From an uncultured Dorea sp. (GTDB lineage Bacteria; Bacillota; Clostridia; Lachnospirales; Lachnospiraceae): a stretch of DNA of 64,000 nucleotides. Under the pieces are notes generated by a model. That model saw only the letters and a list, made by a program, of their open reading frames with translations, had not been told where the DNA came from and made no database searches. Positions 61,166 through 64,000 of this stretch are shown piece by piece. Location of the stretch: NCBI GenBank assembly GCA_910579925.1, contig CAJTVY010000014.1, positions 1 through 64,000 of the forward strand, written 5' to 3'. How positions within the stretch are numbered: the first letter of the stretch is position 1; each line of letters starts with the position of its first letter. Both the position numbers and the translations under genes were made by a program.

Positions 61166-61723
61166 ATGAAGCATATGTTAGAAAACCGTTTTAAGAATCA
61201 TGTAAAAGTAAAAAAATGGCTGCAATATTTCGTTGCTTCTTTATTGATCATTGTTCTGTCCCTGACCGGATGCGGCGCAGGACAGGAAGGTGATAATAAG
61301 AATACAGGCAATACCACAGTTCAAAAGACTGTAGAAAGTGAACCGGATACGCCGCTGGAAGAGGAAACGTCAGAACCGGCTGAGGACGGAACGTACAGCA
61401 GTAAAGATGATGTGGCACATTATATCTATCTCTATGGTCATCTTCCGTCTAATTTTATAACAAAAAAGGAAGCCGAAAAGCTGGGTTGGCAGGGCGGCTC
61501 CTTAGAACCCTATGCACCGGGCAAATGTATCGGCGGCAGCCATTTCGGCAACTATGAGGGACTTTTGCCCGAGAAGGACGGCCGTACATATACGGAGTGC
61601 GATATCGACACATTGGGGGCTGACAAGCGCGGTGCGAAACGAATCGTATTTTCCAACGACGGCCTGATCTATTATACCGAGGATCATTATGAATCCTTTG
61701 AACTTTTATATGGAGAAGACTGA
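61166..61723 (+). CDS. Barnase-family ribonuclease with a lipoprotein signal
   Basis: This 185-residue protein has a basic start, a membrane segment and a lipobox ending at Cys36 (LTGC). A Thr/Glu/Pro-rich linker (about 37-78) is followed by a full barnase domain (about 79-183). All catalytic residues align with barnase: Lys100 (ITKKEA), Glu144 (TYTECDI), Arg155 and Arg159 (DKRGAKR), His174 (TEDHYESF). It should cleave RNA after guanosine outside the membrane or, if released, in other cells. GGGAGG at 61150 supports the ATG. Barstar follows two bases later. Anchoring the toxin as a lipoprotein is unusual; secreted barnase normally has a cleaved signal. Confidence 0.92.
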   Translation: MKHMLENRFKNHVKVKKWLQYFVASLLIIVLSLTGCGAGQEGDNKNTGNTTVQKTVESEPDTPLEEETSEPAEDGTYSSKDDVAHYIYLYGHLPSNFITKKEAEKLGWQGGSLEPYAPGKCIGGSHFGNYEGLLPEKDGRTYTECDIDTLGADKRGAKRIVFSNDGLIYYTEDHYESFELLYGED

Positions 61724-61725
61724 AT

Positions 61726-62001
61726 ATGTGCGTATGTATATTGAACGGTAAACTGGTAAAGGACAGGGAAATGCTGCATAGAATCCTGGCAGATCTTCCC
61801 GGATTCCCGGACTGGTACGGAAAGAATCTGGACGCTCTGCATGACTGCCTCACAGATATACAGGAGGACGTATGGATTCGGGTTGAGAATAAAAATGACC
61901 TGACGTTGCATCTGGGGAATTATGCCGCTGCATTTCTGAAGGTACTCGCTGCATCGGCAGAAGAAAATAGCAAGATACATTATGTGGTTGAACCGGACTA
62001 A
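61726..62001 (+). CDS. Barstar-family ribonuclease inhibitor
   Basis: This 91-residue cytoplasmic protein has the barstar core FPDWYGKNLDALHDCLTD (residues about 27-44), whose acidic helix plugs the barnase active site, and a beta-strand end (IHYVVEPD). It lies two bases after the ribonuclease stop with GGAGAAG in that gene, so both are translated together and the host is immune. Confidence 0.93.
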   Translation: MCVCILNGKLVKDREMLHRILADLPGFPDWYGKNLDALHDCLTDIQEDVWIRVENKNDLTLHLGNYAAAFLKVLAASAEENSKIHYVVEPD

Positions 62002-62012
62002 AACCAGGATAA

Positions 62013-62043
62013 TCAAGGAGGGCGATTTTCCACTCCTCCTTGA
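62013..62043 (+). terminator. Weak terminator after barstar
   Basis: 9-bp stem TCAAGGAGG (62013-62021) with CCTCCTTGA (62035-62043), loop 13 nt, no clear T-run. The remaining gap to 62246 shows no gene. Confidence 0.45.
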
Positions 62044-62246
62044 CATGTTCAAAAACTGCATTATAATACAAACAAGGACAGAACCCTTAAGATAAGACTC
62101 TGTCCACAGTAACTAATGATATATCTTATATCAGTTTTTTCAGTTTACACAAAACTTGAAACTCTCTCGTTGTGAGCGAAACATGCTGCGAAATTTTTCC
62201 TCTTTTCATTCAGCTTCATCAGCGTTAACTTTCGGGTTGTCTGTTT

Positions 62247-63143
62247 TTACTCTCTGTAGTCATTTCTGACGAACGGTTTATCAATTTTTGCATCAACCAG
62301 CATTCCATACTTCTTCGGATGTCGATATGCATTTCCATGCACCTCTTTTTCACGATAATTGCGCAGCTGCTCCAAATCAAGTTCTGCAATATAGATCCCT
62401 TCCCGTCCATCTGCCTGCAAAATACAAGTATCCCTGGAACCCTCTGAATCAGGAAGATACGCCACTCCGTCAAAAACACTTGAACCGCCGTTACAGTCAG
62501 GTACGGTTTCAGGATAATTGCAGGTAGCAATCGCCGTCATATTTTCATAAGCTCTGGCACGAAGCTGGGAAAGACGGTTGATTTCCATGGGACAGGCATT
62601 CGGGACAAGAATCAATTCAGCGCCTTTCAACATCAGTATTCTTGCGCTTTCCGGAAATTCCCTGTCATAACAGATCATAGCGCCGACTTTGACTTCGCCG
62701 CACTCCGTGTCAAGGACAGTAACATAAAAATCATCGCCGGGAGTTAAATTATGCTCTTCACCAAAATCACAGGTATGTACTTTTGCATAAACAAATTTTT
62801 GTTCCCCGAACCGGTCAAAAAGAACCAGTGAATTACGGGGAGCATTTTCGTATTTTTCAAGCAAAGTGATGCCAATCGCCATATTCAGTTCCTTCGCAAG
62901 ACAGCCAAACCCTGTAACAAAATCACTGTCCACAGTAACGGCCTCCCTTTTCCATTCCCGGAAAGGCCTGCCGTAGATGTGATACCCATTGCTCCACATT
63001 TCAGGAAACAAAGCAATGTCAGCGCCGCTTTTTCTGGCTTTTTTGCAATATCGAATTCCCTTTTTGAGATTTTCTTCCGCTGTTTTACAGGGAGAAATCT
63101 GTAATAAGGCAATTTTTATTTTATATCTGGATTTTAGAGTCAT
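62247..63143 (-). CDS. Carbon-nitrogen hydrolase (nitrilase superfamily)
   Basis: This 298-residue amidase-type enzyme has the full triad: Glu48 (ALFPEMWSNG), Lys121 (VYAKVHTC) and Cys158 (MICYDREFPE). It hydrolyses amide or carbamoyl bonds, in the manner of N-carbamoylputrescine or omega-amidases; the substrate is unknown. AAGGAGG at 8 nt supports the ATG at 63143. The frame stays open to 63254, and that extra 37-residue stretch is not family-like. Confidence 0.88.
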   Translation of the reverse strand: MTLKSRYKIKIALLQISPCKTAEENLKKGIRYCKKARKSGADIALFPEMWSNGYHIYGRPFREWKREAVTVDSDFVTGFGCLAKELNMAIGITLLEKYENAPRNSLVLFDRFGEQKFVYAKVHTCDFGEEHNLTPGDDFYVTVLDTECGEVKVGAMICYDREFPESARILMLKGAELILVPNACPMEINRLSQLRARAYENMTAIATCNYPETVPDCNGGSSVFDGVAYLPDSEGSRDTCILQADGREGIYIAELDLEQLRNYREKEVHGNAYRHPKKYGMLVDAKIDKPFVRNDYRE

Positions 63144-63596
63144 ATCTAATACCTCCTTGTCAATAAGAATTTCACATAAGGCAAAGAATCCATTTGCTAC
63201 TTTTTCAAATTCATGCGCCTTAAAAACTTCTATTGCTTTTATATTTTTCCTCAACGGACAAATAACGTTGTGATTAACGAAGATACAATTCCTTTATCAG
63301 CAATCTCAGTAATCTACTTAAATTATTCTCATATACTTGAACCTTTTCCACCAATTCATGATAAGAATTCACACAAATTGTTGATGCCTTCCCAAGGGGC
63401 AAGTTATTGCCCAACAGGTTATATACAAGATATGAGGCCCTGCATGATAACTGATGGTGCCGTCTGCCACATGGATAGACGTGCTATTAGATGGCAATTC
63501 TCCTGCCATAATAAATATTGCCACTCCCCGTACAAGACGGCATGAAAAAGCCCTAAAACATACTTGCTCCAGAGCTTTCATTTACCTCTATTTTTA
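63144..63596. other. 453-base gap without a recognised gene
   Basis: It contains the nitrilase leader, an A/T-rich stretch to about 63390, a small hairpin (GGGCAA 63397-63402, TTGCCC 63407-63412) and a more G+C-rich 63420-63580 segment. Short frames exist on both strands but none has a ribosome binding site or family resemblance. It may be a degenerate or dispersed repeat. Confidence 0.4.
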
Positions 63597-64000
63597 TTAT
63601 TTTTCTGCAAGCATAACCTTGCACCGTTTTTTATAACATGCAATCCCGTATTTGAGGATATTCTCTACACCGTCATCCTCAAGGTCATCTTCATATCTGG
63701 TATACTCGATTTGTTTTAATGCTTCTTTGCAAGCAGCATCCAGATTTCCGTCATGTGCGTATTTCACCTCTATGATAATCCCCATATCTCCGGTATCCGG
63801 TTCCGCAAGGATATCCGCATACCCCTCTCCCATTTCCCGGTTGGAAGAAATCCCCCATCGGTTCTTCACACCCAATATTCCTAAAAGAATGCCATGATAA
63901 AAGTTTTCTTTCATTCCCGTTCTTACAGCTGTGTCTCGAATACTGATGGTCTTCCTTAAATAATCATTGAAAATCTGTTCTACACCTTCTACATTTTCAT
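63597..64000 (-). CDS. DUF1703-type PD-(D/E)XK nuclease-domain protein (partial, 5' end beyond window)
   Basis: The frame continues to the right window edge without a start; 134 residues are visible. They form the C-terminal domain of AAA/PD-(D/E)XK proteins of the DUF1703 group: FNDYLRKTISIRDTAVRTG, FYHGILLGILG, GYADILAEPD and IIIEVKYAHDG (the Asp and Glu-x-Lys pattern), then KEALKQIEYTRY. In full-length members an AAA-like domain precedes this. They are abundant and mobile in gut anaerobes, with no established function. Confidence 0.85.
   Translation of the reverse strand, partial: ENVEGVEQIFNDYLRKTISIRDTAVRTGMKENFYHGILLGILGVKNRWGISSNREMGEGYADILAEPDTGDMGIIIEVKYAHDGNLDAACKEALKQIEYTRYEDDLEDDGVENILKYGIACYKKRCKVMLAEK

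Noticed and set aside
60911..61174. Minus-strand 87-residue frame with a repeated 20-residue unit
   Set aside because: It arises because the 60-bp DNA repeat is a multiple of three. No ribosome binding site; it overlaps a terminator and the barnase leader.
62120..62230. Insertion-sequence terminal repeat
   Set aside because: A TTTACACAAAAC-like stretch recalls IS256-type ends, but no second end, target duplication or transposase was seen.
1..64000. tRNA or rRNA genes
   Set aside because: No cloverleaf-like sequences with TTCGA-type T-loops or rRNA-like stretches were recognised on either strand by eye. A tRNAscan run would settle this.

Overview
The window looks like a chromosome segment from an anaerobic gut Firmicute of the Lachnospiraceae (Clostridium cluster XIVa; Dorea, Clostridium scindens and their relatives are plausible). 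This is inferred from gene content: PolC-type DNA polymerase, GlgC plus GlgD, IorAB with a phenylacetate-CoA ligase, GHKL-type kinases, DUF4364, DUF1385 and PadR/HAAS proteins, AAGGAGG-type ribosome binding sites, and moderate G+C. I see no tRNA, rRNA or CRISPR array.

Layout. 1-2.6 kb: the right end of an integrative element whose large serine recombinase runs in frame into the 3' half of an interrupted NMT1/SsuA-type solute-binding gene. 2.7-4.3 kb: an acyl-CoA synthetase under a strong promoter with a palindromic operator. 4.5-13 kb: an alpha-galactoside locus, with AraC, LacI and AraC regulators divergent from a lipoprotein binding protein, two permeases and a GH36 alpha-galactosidase (no ATPase, so a shared one must serve it). 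13-20 kb: CarD-like regulator, glgC-glgD, ptsI, a cold-shock gene, and a ferritin/Bfd/SseB operon. 20-24.4 kb: iorA-iorB-paaK-ACT, for oxidative catabolism of aryl-pyruvates. 24.5-34.5 kb: NimA-like flavoprotein, Fe-alcohol dehydrogenase, ispG-polC-mnmM, small membrane and hypothetical proteins, fructokinase.

34.6-41.8 kb holds the most unusual locus: an amino-acid-type ABC transporter, an M20 amidohydrolase, a PucR regulator and, overlapping it, a 714-residue protein that joins a 2-hydroxyacyl-CoA dehydratase/double-cubane iron-sulfur module to a PucR helix-turn-helix. It reads as a metal-cluster transcription factor for an acyl-amino-acid utilisation system.

42-50.8 kb is housekeeping (prfA, prmC, DUF1385, rpmE, rho, a YhcC-like radical SAM protein, DUF4364) with an orphan GHKL sensor and a split chromate transporter. 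50.9-53 kb is an A+T-rich two-gene island with its own promoter, encoding an OLD-like AAA ATPase and a PD-(D/E)XK-like nuclease, a candidate defence system. 53.1-58.7 kb returns to core genes (hemW, lepA, holA, an FMN hydroxy-acid oxidase, cdd). 58.7-64 kb is accessory: two PadR genes with the same promoter-operator geometry, a HAAS membrane protein, a 60-bp tandem repeat, a lipoprotein barnase with barstar, a nitrilase-family amidase, and the 3' end of a DUF1703-type PD-(D/E)XK protein.

Start codons were chosen from ribosome binding sites and family length. Where they differ from the longest open frame, the entry says so. Functions are inferred from sequence read by eye; no database search was run.
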